In this document: positions 51,595 through 64,000 of the stretch, in pieces
How positions within the stretch are numbered: position 1 is the stretch's first letter
How the letters are laid out: each line of letters begins with the position of its first letter
DNA from: Dipylidium caninum
Taxonomy: Eukaryota > Platyhelminthes > Cestoda > Cyclophyllidea > Dipylidiidae
NCBI GenBank assembly: GCA_017562135.1
Contig: QEYB01000625.1
Location: forward strand, 62,001-126,000
Direction of reading: 5' to 3'
Length of the DNA stretch: 64,000 nucleotides
The notes under the pieces: model-generated
What the model was told of the DNA's origin: nothing
What the model saw: the letters and a program-made list of their open reading frames with translations, nothing else
The model's database searches: none
Position numbers and translations under genes: made by a program

Positions 51595-52282
51595 ATGAAG
51601 TATTCAACTGAATCTTTAAAAACGTAAGTTCGGTTTCAGGAATTATCTTAGACCTAGAGTGCAGTTGACTTTCGAGTCTCTGGGCGATGGGTCCAAAAAA
51701 ACAGTTGCCGCTAATATTGGAGACACTCTACTCGACGTCGTTTTGTGTAATGAACTTGATATTGATGGATTTGGTAATATTTGTCCTTAATTTTTTTATT
51801 TCCCCTAGGTGCGTGTGAAGGCGAACTCGCTTGTTCAACATGTCACTTAATCTTAAGTGATGATGTTTATAACAGACTTCCTAACCCACCTTCTGAAGAA
51901 GAATTGGATTTACTCGATACAGCCCCATCCATAACGGACACGTGAGCTGCCTTAATTTCCATATCGTTCACATATATTAAAATATGAACTTACATCCTGT
52001 TTCCTGGAATTCGAGTTGAAGTTTTTGCCCACTACTCTCATATTCACTTGTTTACCTAGTCCGAAAATGATTCATACATCAAGGCTATTGAAGTTTCTAG
52101 TAAACTGTCCTGGAAAATTTCAAGACCGTTTGATACGTCTGGTAATCATGTATTTTTACTTGACGTCTAAATTATCTGCTCTACACAACAGATCTCGCCT
52201 CGGCTGCCAGATTATAGTTTCCGAGGAAATGGATGGCACTGTAATCAAAGTACCGGAATTTGTTTTTGATACTCGTCTTTAG
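51595..52282 (+). CDS. Mitochondrial-type [2Fe-2S] ferredoxin (adrenodoxin family, FDX2-like)
   Basis: Electron carrier for iron-sulphur cluster assembly (FDX2) or steroid hydroxylases (FDX1). Exons 51640-51773, 51809-51941 and 52192-52282 are secure and give VQLTFESLGDG, NIGDTLLDVVLCNELDIDG, then the cluster motif CEGELACSTC (Cys-x5-Cys-x2-Cys) and the fourth ligand in SRLGCQIIVSEEMDG. The acidic loop PNPPSEEELDLLDTAP and the lack of a steroidogenic tail favour FDX2. It ends VPEFVFDTRL. The start is uncertain. An ATG at 51595 followed by nine codons and a GTAAGT donor at 51624 fits in phase, but the resulting intron would be only 16 nt. Otherwise a transit-peptide exon lies further upstream. 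The second intron is 35 nt. Confidence 0.88.
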
Positions 52283-53956
52283 AAGTAAGTCTAATTTGTG
52301 TAATTTAACTCAGTCTATTTTACGTTATAATCATTCATCTAACTGGCGTTTTGTCTCTTTGGTAATTTTAACTAAGCACTTTAAAATGATGGGAAAGCCA
52401 ATTTTAATCATTTAGTTTTACCGACAGGTGCATTTTTGACATTGCAACATCCGTATCTCTATGATTAGGACCCGGTCTTGCACAAGACTATGCGGTTGGT
52501 CGAATATAAAAGCTTTTGTCTCTAGTTTATGACACCTTTCGATGACTCGTACTCTCCTCCCATTTATTCGTCATCTCCATCATCTGCGGCGGTGTATCGT
52601 GATACTAAGTTAAAGTGTAAATGATAGTCCTGACGGGGGAAAAACTCGGTTTGATGAGGTATGGGAACTAATTTTTAACGATCGGACGAAAAGGTGTGTA
52701 TGTACATGCCCTATCATATTAGCAAGTGTTGTTTGGCATAAGGTGACGTAAATGATATCATAGGAAGGGAAATTCGTCTATTTCTATACTATTTTCCAAA
52801 TATATATATATATTGTTGAGATGTCCCCTTTTATCCTTCCAATTTTATATGCGCCACGGGTTTTACTGCTTGTGGAAAAGTAACTTGACTGAAGTTTGTG
52901 CTTCTGTTGATCCCATCATTTGTATGGTGGTGCATGCTGAAATATTGTAAGTTAGCGGGGGTCTGATTAAGACACCCTAATTATTTCATACTAGACGAAC
53001 GGGACTTGTGAACCGACGCTTTAATCAACAGATACTATCACAAGGAGCTTTGTTCATCGCCCCACAGTGCGTGCACTCACGAATGCTTGTTACTTTTTAT
53101 CTCATCTCTAACCAAAGGTGCCTAGCTGCCGGCTAGGGCGTCTGGCCTAGGCGGCACAAAGATCGTACTAAACTTCATTGTTGACACAGTGGGGAACTAA
53201 AATGTATGATTCCGAAGCAGCTTCTCTGTTTGTTTGCTGCATCCAGTTTAACGAATGTTTATTTTGATGACTGACTTTGATCGGGCTTAAAGTTAACGGA
53301 AGTGACGTCATTATGGCAGACCGGTGCTTTCCTTGAACATTACTCAATCCATGGGTGGCTGCTTAAAATATAGAGAGGAATAAAAAGGGAATTATTTAAC
53401 ACAAAAGTTTCGATGAAAACCGGTCTGGGTTCTCCGACACAAACGCCTGATTTGCAGCTATATCCAACTAAAATTGGGAAATATTGGCAGTGTAACTAAA
53501 TGGGCCCCTCTACATGATATGTTCAAACGCGGTCTATCCAAACTGCTGCCTTTTTTAGACACGCGGTGCAGCTCCATCCGCCAATTTGCGGTCCCACATT
53601 ATAACTTTCCTTTTCTATCTTCTCTGCTTGAAGAAGAGGTATTTGGGGCCAGATCTCTTGCCTGCTTCATGTTTACATTCTCCTTCAGATCTTCAGCGCT
53701 TGGGCCTTCTCCAGTTACTTAATTTGTCCTTTTTGTAATACCCTGAATGTATAGCAGAGTGTTAAATATAAAACTGTCCTCTCTAACTCTTAGTTCTTCT
53801 TTCCTTTTTTATAATTTTCGTATTTTTCCTGAAATGAATGTCTGTACCGGCATCGGCGTCTTATGCATGCTAGAATAAGGAAACATCTGTATGGACGTTA
53901 TAAATTTTCCAGAATAATCTGTTATATGGGTAATATCGTATGTCATCTCATTCTAG
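52283..53956. other. Intergenic, 3' of ferredoxin
   Basis: No recognisable gene. Contains a short (TA)n tract at 52801-52813. A plus-strand frame at 53474-53722 (82 codons) has no family resemblance and no splice support. Confidence 0.5.
52801..52813. repeat. (TA)n short tract
   Basis: Six to seven TA dinucleotides in intergenic DNA. It could be mistaken for a TATA box, but no gene start follows within 1 kb. Confidence 0.7.
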
Positions 53957-56647
53957 ATGACAATTAAGGCAATGGGGTCCCTCGGGAAACATAAAAAATT
54001 AGAGTTGCGATGCCTTGCCGAAGGTGAGGGACAGGTCGTTGTAAGGAAAAGCCAACCCTCAAGACGGAAGCGCAAAGCGCATTCCGAAGATCTGAGTTCT
54101 CGTAAGTCACTTTCTCAAATTGATTTCTCTTGGATTCTTTTAACCGAAATTTGGCATGATATATGTACCTAATTCAGCTTGTCTTAAAATTATCTACAAG
54201 TATTTCTCACTGTCGTTTAGAGGAGAATGAGCTTGACGCTGTTTTGGAATCTCACAAGACTGCAAAGAAGCGGAAAACGTCGACGGAATCTTCGCCAAAA
54301 CTAAAGCTAGTAAAAGAACACATTTCTGTTGAAGCCGCAGTCTCAGGTGAATTTTTTTATTTCTACTTGCCTGTACTGGGTGCATCGTCGAATCTGTGTC
54401 GATGAATTGTTGACACTTTGGTAATGAACTAGTGTTGTGTTTTTGTAAAGTAAAGACATTTCTGTGATATACTTGCAAAGTAGTGATTTTTTCACCGATT
54501 GTCATGCTTCTATTCTAAAAATAAACCCATACATCCGAGAAAGATCCTTTGACACCACCGAAGAAGACCGTGAAATTTGCTGAAGTACTAGTAACACCAC
54601 TCAGTCAACCCGCGGAACCTCAGCGCAAACCCAAAGTTTCAATATTGAAGTCGACCAAAATCCCCGTAGCGACTCACCAAGAGACCTCTGGTGAGATCTT
54701 ATTTTATGTGAACTTTGTTTAACGCCAACTGTCCAAATGCATACATGTTTTCTATCATTTGACATCTAACACTTTTCCATCATTATATTTGGTGCTTTTT
54801 GATAGAAGAAAATTGTAAAATCCCGACTGAGTTACGATTTGATTCATGTAATTTTATCGAAGATCAAGTTTTTGCTGGTAATCAAGACTAGTGCCAATAT
54901 CGTGAATAAGTCACAGGGCTACATATTTCATTCTCTCTTGAACGTATGTTTTTCCTTACTTCATCGCCTCATTTTCGACAAACCTATAAGTGCACCCACT
55001 TTATTACTGCTTACATACAAGCTGTCGTCTTAATTCCTTTATCGTCATCATCCACTTTCCACCCAAATGGTACCATTATCACTTTCACTCCGTGCTTTCT
55101 CTCTGCTTTCTTTTCCGAAACCTCTGGGAACTCGGAGACAAATGATTTCTCGTTTTGACAATTAGCTTCTCCAACGTTTTAACCTGGCACCCCTTATCTG
55201 CATGTCGATACTACTGACGCAAGGTCACGCCTCCATAGGGCAAAGCAAGGATGATATCAGCGCTTAAAGAACCGAAAGCTAATATAATTTAAGTAGGCAT
55301 TCCTTTCCGCCGCATTTTTGGCAGAAAGTTCCCATAAACGAAGTTTCCTGTTCCATTTACAATCGACATTCTAGTATTGTCTTTTTCTTGTACCTAAACA
55401 TACTATACAAGGCTGTTAAAGATGCAACGCTATGCTGGGTCCACTGTTAACTAAATATTCTAATTTAATGCGTTCACGGTGAGGAACCATGAATATAATC
55501 AAATACCGCGGTTACTCTCCTTTTTCTTATTGTATTTGACTTTTTGGCAGTTGTGCTGTCTCCATGCCGGGATAATTAAATCTGCATTGTTTCTCCTTTC
55601 AGAAAACACGGAAGCCGACGACGCTGCCCAGAAAGACGGTGGAAAGGAGACACAAAGGCCTAAAAAAAGCAAAAATGCCATAAAGCGCATCAAGTGGGTA
55701 AAAAGACATCGAAAAAAGACCCTCTCTCGCCGTCGACGACGCGCCAATCGTAATTTAGCTCTGTCGCGACCACCTCGTAGCGAGCAGGAGCACGCGGCAG
55801 AGGCGGTGGATTACCTAAACGCCTGGTATTCTAGTCCAGTGACGTGGAAGTACAAAAAGGTCCCGCAGTTGAATCTTATCAAACACGCCTTCAATCAGGC
55901 GCTTGTACGTGCTACGGCAACTGTTTTCTGTATACTTATCAATTTCGTTAATGATATGGATGATTTACCGTGAGGAGTCGTGAAGCAGAGCGAATATAAG
56001 TAGGAGCTGTATGTAAACCTTGGCCTAAAACACTTTAACGCATTTTAGCCCTCTTTTCCAAAGATTACTTAAAACGCAAGTGGAGAAACTTCATTACTCT
56101 CTCCGTTAATTAGAGAGTCTTTGGAATTGGGATTTGTGCGAAACTTGTTCAACAGAATCGTGATCTTTGATCCTTAATCTACCGCGTGACATAGCCACAG
56201 TCCTTGTGCAGCTTCAGTGTGTTAACACCAAGGTCGCTAGCACATATTGTTAGTCTGTTCGCTAAATTTTTATGACGTTATATGGATTTCTCTTGAAAGT
56301 AAGATTGGTATTTAACTTCCGTTTCTACATTTACTTTATGGTAGATCGATGAGGAGACTTTTGAGCTCCTATTGCACTATTTGGCTGGTATTCAAGGCGT
56401 TGCGGCCGATCGTCTTCGATTGATGTGCGAACAAATAATAGGGAGTGGAGGTGTTGCACCCGAGACGACTCCATTTCCCCTTTCCATCCCCTCGTCTGCC
56501 GGTGGGTTGCCTTTTTCGATAGTGACAACATATTTACTGTTAAATTTTCAGTAGCAAATATATTTTAAACTTTTAGACCCATCCACTGTAATTGATCGGG
56601 CAACAAAAATGCTTCATTTTGTGTTGCCATCGTCGACAGATATATGA
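53957..56647 (+). CDS. C7orf50: WKF-domain protein, C7orf50 homologue
   Basis: Conserved basic protein with the WKF domain; nucleolar in humans and linked to ribosome biogenesis, exact role unsettled. Six exons: 53957-54101, 54221-54346, 54544-54690, 55603-55904, 56345-56501 and 56577-56647, joining exactly to 315 residues. The N-terminal half is lysine/arginine-rich and low in structure (RKRKAHSEDLSS, TAKKRKTSTESSPKLK, and a basic run around RHRKKTLSRRRRRANRN likely to act as nuclear or nucleolar signal). The WKF domain starts in exon 4: EAVDYLNAWYSSPVTWKYKK, then LNLIKHAFNQAL. It continues in exon 5 with IDEETFELLLHYLAGIQGVA. The C-terminal helix is TVIDRATKMLHFVLP. An acceptor-like tract ends directly before the ATG (CATTCTAG-ATG), suggesting spliced-leader addition at the start codon. 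Exon 3 uses a weak acceptor (CCGAGAAAG), chosen by phase. Confidence 0.88.
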
Positions 56648-59600
56648 ACAACCTCATCACATCGTCTTTACACATGTACAGTTTAAGATAATACAAGAAT
56701 TTTCCTGTATATCTGTTCTTTAGCGCCCTTTATTCACGGTCTTGGGATGTATTCCTCCATCACTGCTTAGTTCTTGTTCTTTTCCCCACATCCGGAGGCC
56801 AGTGTTTTGTTACAGCAGTCTCTTTGTAGTAACAGACTTGTAGTGGCCTCCTTTTCGTTACAATCTCAGTGATGGCAGGGTGTGCCTATAGTTGAAGCCT
56901 CCCTACATTGAGGGTGGCTAACTATTCCGCACAGTATCACCACATTTGCGGGAGCCCTACAGGAACGACGTCATCGGCTCATACGTAATGGTACTTAAAG
57001 TGCGCGAAGTAAGCCTATTTTTAATGGTACCAAAAAGGGGAACTGCCCATTGGAGGAAGAGACTGATCAAGCCTGCGTCTAACCAGATTCCTGATTGAAG
57101 GCCTCTTCGCCTTGAACTTTTCCTCCCTTTATCCATTTTCACGAATTGTTGATTGGCCTGGTGCACTTCGAGCAGTATAATATCCATCGCGAGATTTGCA
57201 TTGTCTGCGGACGTGTTCAGTCATTTCATCCCAGTCGATTTTGTTCTTATTGAGGTCATGGCAGGATGCTGGTCGGTGAGACGAAAAATCCATCCCGGTC
57301 AACGTACCCTACGGCGCATTCTCATGTTGCTAGTGTTTATAACCATCATGTCTCTTCGAATAGGCCGTGATTTTTACCATTTTCTGCTCTCAAGTCTTTG
57401 TGCTGCCTAAGTTTATGGATCTAGTGGTTTGCCAAATTTCACGTCTTGTACCCGTTGCTTGGGGCCTTTCACATGACATTGATAATGGTTCATCTTCGCA
57501 ATGGGAATAAGCTGTTTTCACACCTGGGCCATCCGAGGTGTTGTAAAGGCATTGGAACCTCCGGTACGGTCTGATAGTCTGATATTTTCATCGCACTTGG
57601 GTTTCGGTTTTGTCGTCAGGGACTTGAAAAAGAAAGTGGAGATGACGAAATAGTCTGCGGAAGAACTTGTAGATCTTGTTCCGGCGGTACGTCATTACCT
57701 ACTTGTAGCAGATCACGCCTCTGTGGTGTGCTTTTTCAAAGCTGTTGCACGAGGTTATACGATTGAGTGTTTGAAGTCCCTCGGATAGTATGTACAAGCA
57801 CAAAAACCAGCTCGAAATGGGCGAGGTACCAGACAGGTGACACATTTGTGACTGGTACTAGTCATCGTGTGGCATCCCACTTCGGTCTCTGCTCTAATCA
57901 CGATGGCATCGCTATCCGTCAGCATAGTCACTCCCTCTCTCCATCGTCAAATCATCTCACTGCTGGCTTGGAGTTGCACACGGACTCGTGTGTCTGATGA
58001 CGCCTTTTAGTGTAAACTTGGGTGTAACTGTGCTGTGAGAGTTGTTTGCACTTTGCTACTCCCATTCAAGTGTGTGTATATACAGGCACAGTCGAGTGCT
58101 GTGTTTGAGATCATAAGGTCCGGGAAGTGACGAAACGCGAGAACATATTAGTGTTCCGGGGCCTCGGGAGCCCGACCTTGCCGAAGGAAAGTCGACAATG
58201 CTCCTCTTGGTGGGGAATTTATGGAGAGAACCAGATATCTGACATGCCTTCAAACCTGTCGCCACTGGCAGCTGCCAGGCCACTAGGGCGCGCTGCTGGC
58301 AAGGATCAGAACCGCCGCAGAAACCCCCAGCCGTCCTCGTGATAGTTATTTGCACTGTGATACGTACGTCACCCAGTTGTCACCTGGGTTACTTTTTGCA
58401 TGTCGAGGGTAAACATCTCAGTTGTATGTTCTCGCAGCCTAAACCAATCTGGTGATCACTGGAACTCGTCATCACATCTACTAATCCCATCGTTGTATCG
58501 ACACCCACACAGAGAGACAACTTCGGTTGTGCGTTAATCAGCTTCTAAAGCCAACCTTGATGGCCGGTAAATTCCTCGCAGATGTCATGTCTATTTCCTA
58601 GGCCGCGTTGAGCTCATTCCGATTAGCTTCACCAGTGAATTCGTATTTAGACGTGAATTCCGTCCGGTGGATTGCAACAGCGGCGTGAGAGGACGTGATT
58701 AGAGTTGTTCATTTCAACATGGATTTTGTGAAGTCCGCCTACCCTTGTTTCCCATGCTCTCCCGAAAATCTTCTGCATTAATGCCCCCAGGCCTGGGTTG
58801 TCAGGCGATCTATTAAATGGTGGCGAGATGCATCAGGGGCAATGGTGGGTATCGGATGAGTTTTCCCACAAGTCCTCTTTTTTTAGGATATTCAGCGTAC
58901 TTATTCCCGTTCGTCTTAGGAAATGTTAGGCTCGACACACCGAAACACTCAAACTCTGGTCTAGGCACAGGAAATTTGATCAGTGGAGTGATGAAAGATC
59001 TTGGAAAATTGGCAAAGCCCCTCAACACCCTTAGGCTCGGGCAACAAAACAGCTAATTAACATTCCACCCACCCACTTTCTCCTTCGCCCTCATACCGTT
59101 CCACTCCGATGTTAACTGCAACAGCGGCAAATAAGATGTTGAGGCGGCGTCACAAGCCTATGCAAAGCCCGTGTTATCTGCTCGCTCTACTCTCGTGCCC
59201 AAATCCGATGCATGAACAGGAGGCAGAACTCGGTCGCCTCCGAGGGCGTTGTTGAGACACCCGAGTGTGAATGCAGTTGTTACAGACGAGGGCACCGGTT
59301 TAGCATCAGTGGCCTGACCCTCAGGCAACACATGGCCTGATTGCCAGTCAGGGGGCATGATCTGTCAGCTAGCAAGCTTTGCGGTAATGTCATTGCACGC
59401 ACCCTACACCTCTCTCTCGCTCTCTCTTTCGTCAACCTGATTTAGGGCGGAGAAGTAGGGCATCAGCAGGAAACGAATTCTCGTAACCAAGGCCTGTATC
59501 CTGCCGTGTCGAGTGTTTATGAAATTTCGAGACAGGGAAGGAAGTGGAGGTGATGATTAAAACGTTTTCTTGTGTTGACTAACGACTGTGAAAGGAAAGT

Positions 59601-62289
59601 ATATCCACGGTTGCCCTCCGTTTTCATTTAGATGTGGATGAAGCGCTATCGTATCATTTACCTTTCTGATGATGCTGAGTTCACCGGCTGCCTTAAGGTA
59701 ATCGGTGTGACATCATTGATGGCTCCGATAAAGGTCGAGCTCACATCACTTTAGGCATTTGGCAACTGGTGGGATTGGCGCAAGTCTGGAAGGCGGTCGG
59801 TCGACGCGAAGACGTCCACGGCGTCAATTTTATCATGCGATGTACGAGACTATAAGAATACTGGAGCCGATGATGTAGCACCCAGAAGAACGAGGTCAAC
59901 CCGCGCAACTCACTAGTTTTATGTCGGCTGTTCAACGGGGGAGACGAGGACAGACAGAGACAGCAGTCATGGCGTGCGGTACACGGACCTAAGCGAGCGA
60001 TAGATGGGCGGTCATTATTCGCAAAATCAGACGCAGCATGGTGTGCCGCATAGTGTAAGGGCGAAAAAGTATTTTATATTTAACTAGGACGCAGATAATT
60101 TAGAGTACGGGGCGAGAGGCTCCAGTGGACGAACAAAACCATGGCCTCGCCTTCATGTCTCTACACGTAAACTGCTAGCACCGCGATACTACAATAACAC
60201 AGGCAAGGCAAAGTCAGTTTTGCACCAGTCACGTGCGTTGCGAGCTGTCACGTGAACACGGGCGTCTACACACCCATGCAAGTGCACACACACACACGCT
60301 GCACTGCGAAATACCCGCTTCCGTCCTTTGCAGAGTGTTGGCATGGCAACCAATCAGAAGAGGGGAAATCGCCGGTCCAGAAACTTTCATTTGACCTAGA
60401 GGAGGTGACCAATGGGGGAGCAGGGAGCAAGTTTCTTATGTGGGCGGGGTCGTGCATTCAAAAACAGGGCCTAGAAGGCACGATGGGCTTAACCCCTAAC
60501 ACCCCACCTAACATGCTTTGACCTCACTTCGTTCTAAAAGTCACGAATATGCGGCATTTGCTCTTCATTCGTTTACAATAACCGATTAAACTATGATCTG
60601 GCTTGACCACACATGGGGTCAGCTGCGGTTAAAGTAATAACATGGTTGCGTGGTAACTGCACTGCATTTGCATGCTTTCCAGACAGCTGAGGCACTCGCT
60701 TTCCTCTCGCCCAGGCATGGTGGCGAGGGTAGGGGACAGATGGGTGGCACGGCGGGACAGTCATTTTCAAGGCGGCCACATTATCAGGAATTTTAAAAAG
60801 GGAAAAGGCAGGGGGTGGGGTGATGGCGAAATACAGGAAATTCCGACCAGCCAATGAGATAGTCGACTTTACTCCTCCCTTCATCTTCGTTTTCCCATCC
60901 AATTGGGGGCGGGGCTGAACCGAATGACTTTTACGCCTTGCCAACACATGATCTCAACTCTGTTGTGGAAAAGTATTGTCTCTTGTTTTCGTTGCGGGTG
61001 GTCTCGAACTCTGCTGCCAAAGCACTTTCACAAGAATTTGAGTCCCTCGTCGCAACTTCGGGTTGCATTTGTCGGCAGTTCACCTGAAAGTATTACGCAG
61101 TTTTGCTGCCATGTCGTAGTGAGTGACATGGCGACCGCGCAAACCTCCGATTTTAACGTGCTGGAGTGAACCAAGGACAATAAACTCCCGATGGTGCGTC
61201 TGATAATTCAGCATTTCCTGCCGTCTCTAGTTTTGAATCGCGCTTGAGGAGGGAGAGGGGTTCACAATTCTCTTTTGTCTCGCTCACAAACGGGTCCAGA
61301 GGTGAGTGAGGTGGGAGCCCAATCCAAAACGGCTTTTGATATCACGCTGGTCCATGTTAAGGGCCGCAGTTAATTGGTTCACTTTCCCCTAAACGTACAA
61401 TTTTGACCGGTTGATAAGGTATTTATACTGTCATTGCGAGTCTCCCATCCAAACTACCTTTAACGTGTATTCCGCGCACTGGCGTGAACAAAGATTTTAT
61501 GGGGACGGAGGTAGTTTCAGCGACGAAATGAGAGGCTAGAAGGGGGGCCAGAGAAATTGGCCCCTTTCCCTGTCCACCTCGTAGACAAAACGGGCCCCGT
61601 CACCGGTGCCTCACGATCCCCGGGCCCGTCTAGGCAGAAGGCGTAGGAGACGGAGAAAGCCAACATTGGAACGCAGTCATAGTTGGGGATTTTAACGATG
61701 TGGTGCTGGAGAGAACTCCCTTCACGACTGCTATCTCGAGACCTCGAAGAGAGGAACGAAGGGTGTGACTTTCTGCCACTGGAAGAGGAAGTCCTGAGAC
61801 GGTTGCAATACCTCGCGTCTGTTTGTTACTAAAAGTCCCAACGCAATGTGGATGCCTCAACAAACAGAAACGAGTGAAAGTGAACTTCAGACCAATCCGA
61901 TCCGCTAAGAGGTGGCTGTGGTAGGGCGTAGCCAGGGTTAGCTACAAATACACACACACACACGCATGCACACACCCACTACATGCAATAAAGCTACGTG
62001 AATATTGTGTACGCGTGTGTGCGCGTGTGCACAAAAGCCCACACAAGCCATTAGTGCGCTCTCATGGTCACTTCCAAGCTGCGTGATTAGCCTCGCGCAA
62101 AACTTGCAGATGGAGTAGCCTTGGGACGCATGCAGACCCAATGCACCAATAACCTCTCGCGGGTGACACTCACGCACCTAAATCTAGCGCTTTAATTGGC
62201 TGGACTGTGCTAAACAAGGTGTGCACATCTACAGTGCGTTTCTAGGTCGTAGTGACTAGACGCATGACCGTACAACCAGTATCAGCTGC
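56648..62289. other. Long GC-richer region without a recognisable gene
   Basis: About 5.6 kb with many short frames on both strands and several CA/GT microsatellites (60284-60297 and 61949-61974). A faint resemblance to a retroelement integrase around 57690-57760 was not strong enough to call. Much of the right half is probably the upstream regulatory region of the zinc-finger gene. Confidence 0.5.
61949..61974. repeat. Imperfect (CA)n microsatellite
   Basis: Two CA runs interrupted by GCATG. A GT-rich stretch follows at about 62005-62030, giving the complementary composition. Confidence 0.75.
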
Positions 62290-62298
62290 TATATAAAG
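62290..62298 (+). promoter_or_regulatory. TATA box of the KLF gene
   Basis: TATATAAAG lies 69 bases upstream of the first ATG of the zinc-finger gene. That is a suitable place for a core promoter giving a short 5' UTR of about 40 bases. It is the best core promoter element I can see in the window. Confidence 0.55.
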
Positions 62299-62366
62299 CC
62301 CCAGTGATTTCGCCATCGAGTATACAGTGTGTTTCAGATCCTTCTCCACGCGGATTTTGCGCTCCC

Positions 62367-63897
<1,531 letters not shown>

Positions 63898-64000
63898 CCA
63901 CTGACAAACGGATGGACATAAAGCCATCCGGGCATTCCATCGTGTCTACGGACCATGCGTTTTGCCTGGAAGGTGAGGGGAGGTGGGGACTGAATGGAGG

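Noticed and set aside
51624..51703. Alternative ferredoxin acceptor further into exon 2 to avoid the 16-nt intron
   Set aside because: The only other AG that could serve (after AAAAACAG) gives a TAA three codons later in the required phase.
55479..55973. SMN (survival motor neuron) or ribosomal protein, from the lysine/arginine-rich stretch
   Set aside because: The Tudor and YG-box features are missing. The segment YLNAWYSSPVTWKYKK followed by FELLLHYLAGIQG is the WKF domain of C7orf50.
57640..58000. Gypsy-type retroelement integrase remnant (HYLLVADHASVVCFFKAV)
   Set aside because: Only one short phrase resembles the family. No catalytic D-D-E pattern, no repeats at the ends and stops follow.

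Overview
The window is nuclear DNA of a parasitic flatworm, most likely a tapeworm (cestode). Genes are split by GT-AG introns, several only 30-50 nt long. Strong splice-acceptor-like tracts lie directly upstream of several start codons, as expected where spliced-leader trans-splicing is used. The gene set is animal (annexins, tubulins, myosin light chain, DCAF12, WDR89, PDCD7, KLF factor). There is no operon, rRNA, tRNA or CRISPR array that I can recognise. Species cannot be fixed from the sequence alone.

Left part (1-14 kb): AT-rich and sparse. On the minus strand lie a TTLL12 homologue (about 3.3-10.5 kb) and an ARL2BP homologue (12.0-13.0 kb). Both are clearly recognisable, but they carry small frame disruptions not seen in the rest of the window, so this part is either decaying or contains indel errors. 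A compound tandem repeat sits at 2.1-2.4 kb.

Middle (14.8-28 kb): myosin regulatory light chain (+), WDR89 (-), DCAF12 (+) and PDCD7/U11-U12 59K (+). Exon joins could be worked out to the base for nearly all of these. A 4-kb gap without a recognisable gene follows.

Annexin and tubulin cluster (31.6-47.8 kb): two tandem annexin genes on + share all intron positions and phases. They are followed on the minus strand by a beta-tubulin gene and an alpha-tubulin gene, both somewhat divergent.

Right part (48.5-64 kb): an unidentified two-exon gene (+) that meets a CCDC51/MITOK-like mitochondrial membrane protein gene (-) end to end, a mitochondrial [2Fe-2S] ferredoxin (+), a C7orf50-type WKF-domain protein (+), a long gene-free GC-richer stretch, and a KLF9/13-type zinc-finger factor (+) with a TATA box.

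The genes do not form one pathway. Several touch the cytoskeleton (tubulins, TTLL12, ARL2BP as a partner of ARL2 in tubulin and mitochondrial biology, myosin light chain). Two touch mitochondria (ferredoxin, CCDC51-like), two CRL4/WD40 biology (DCAF12, WDR89), and one the minor spliceosome (PDCD7). All functions are inferred from family resemblance. Exon limits are inferred from splice motifs, reading phase and remembered homologues, with no search run.
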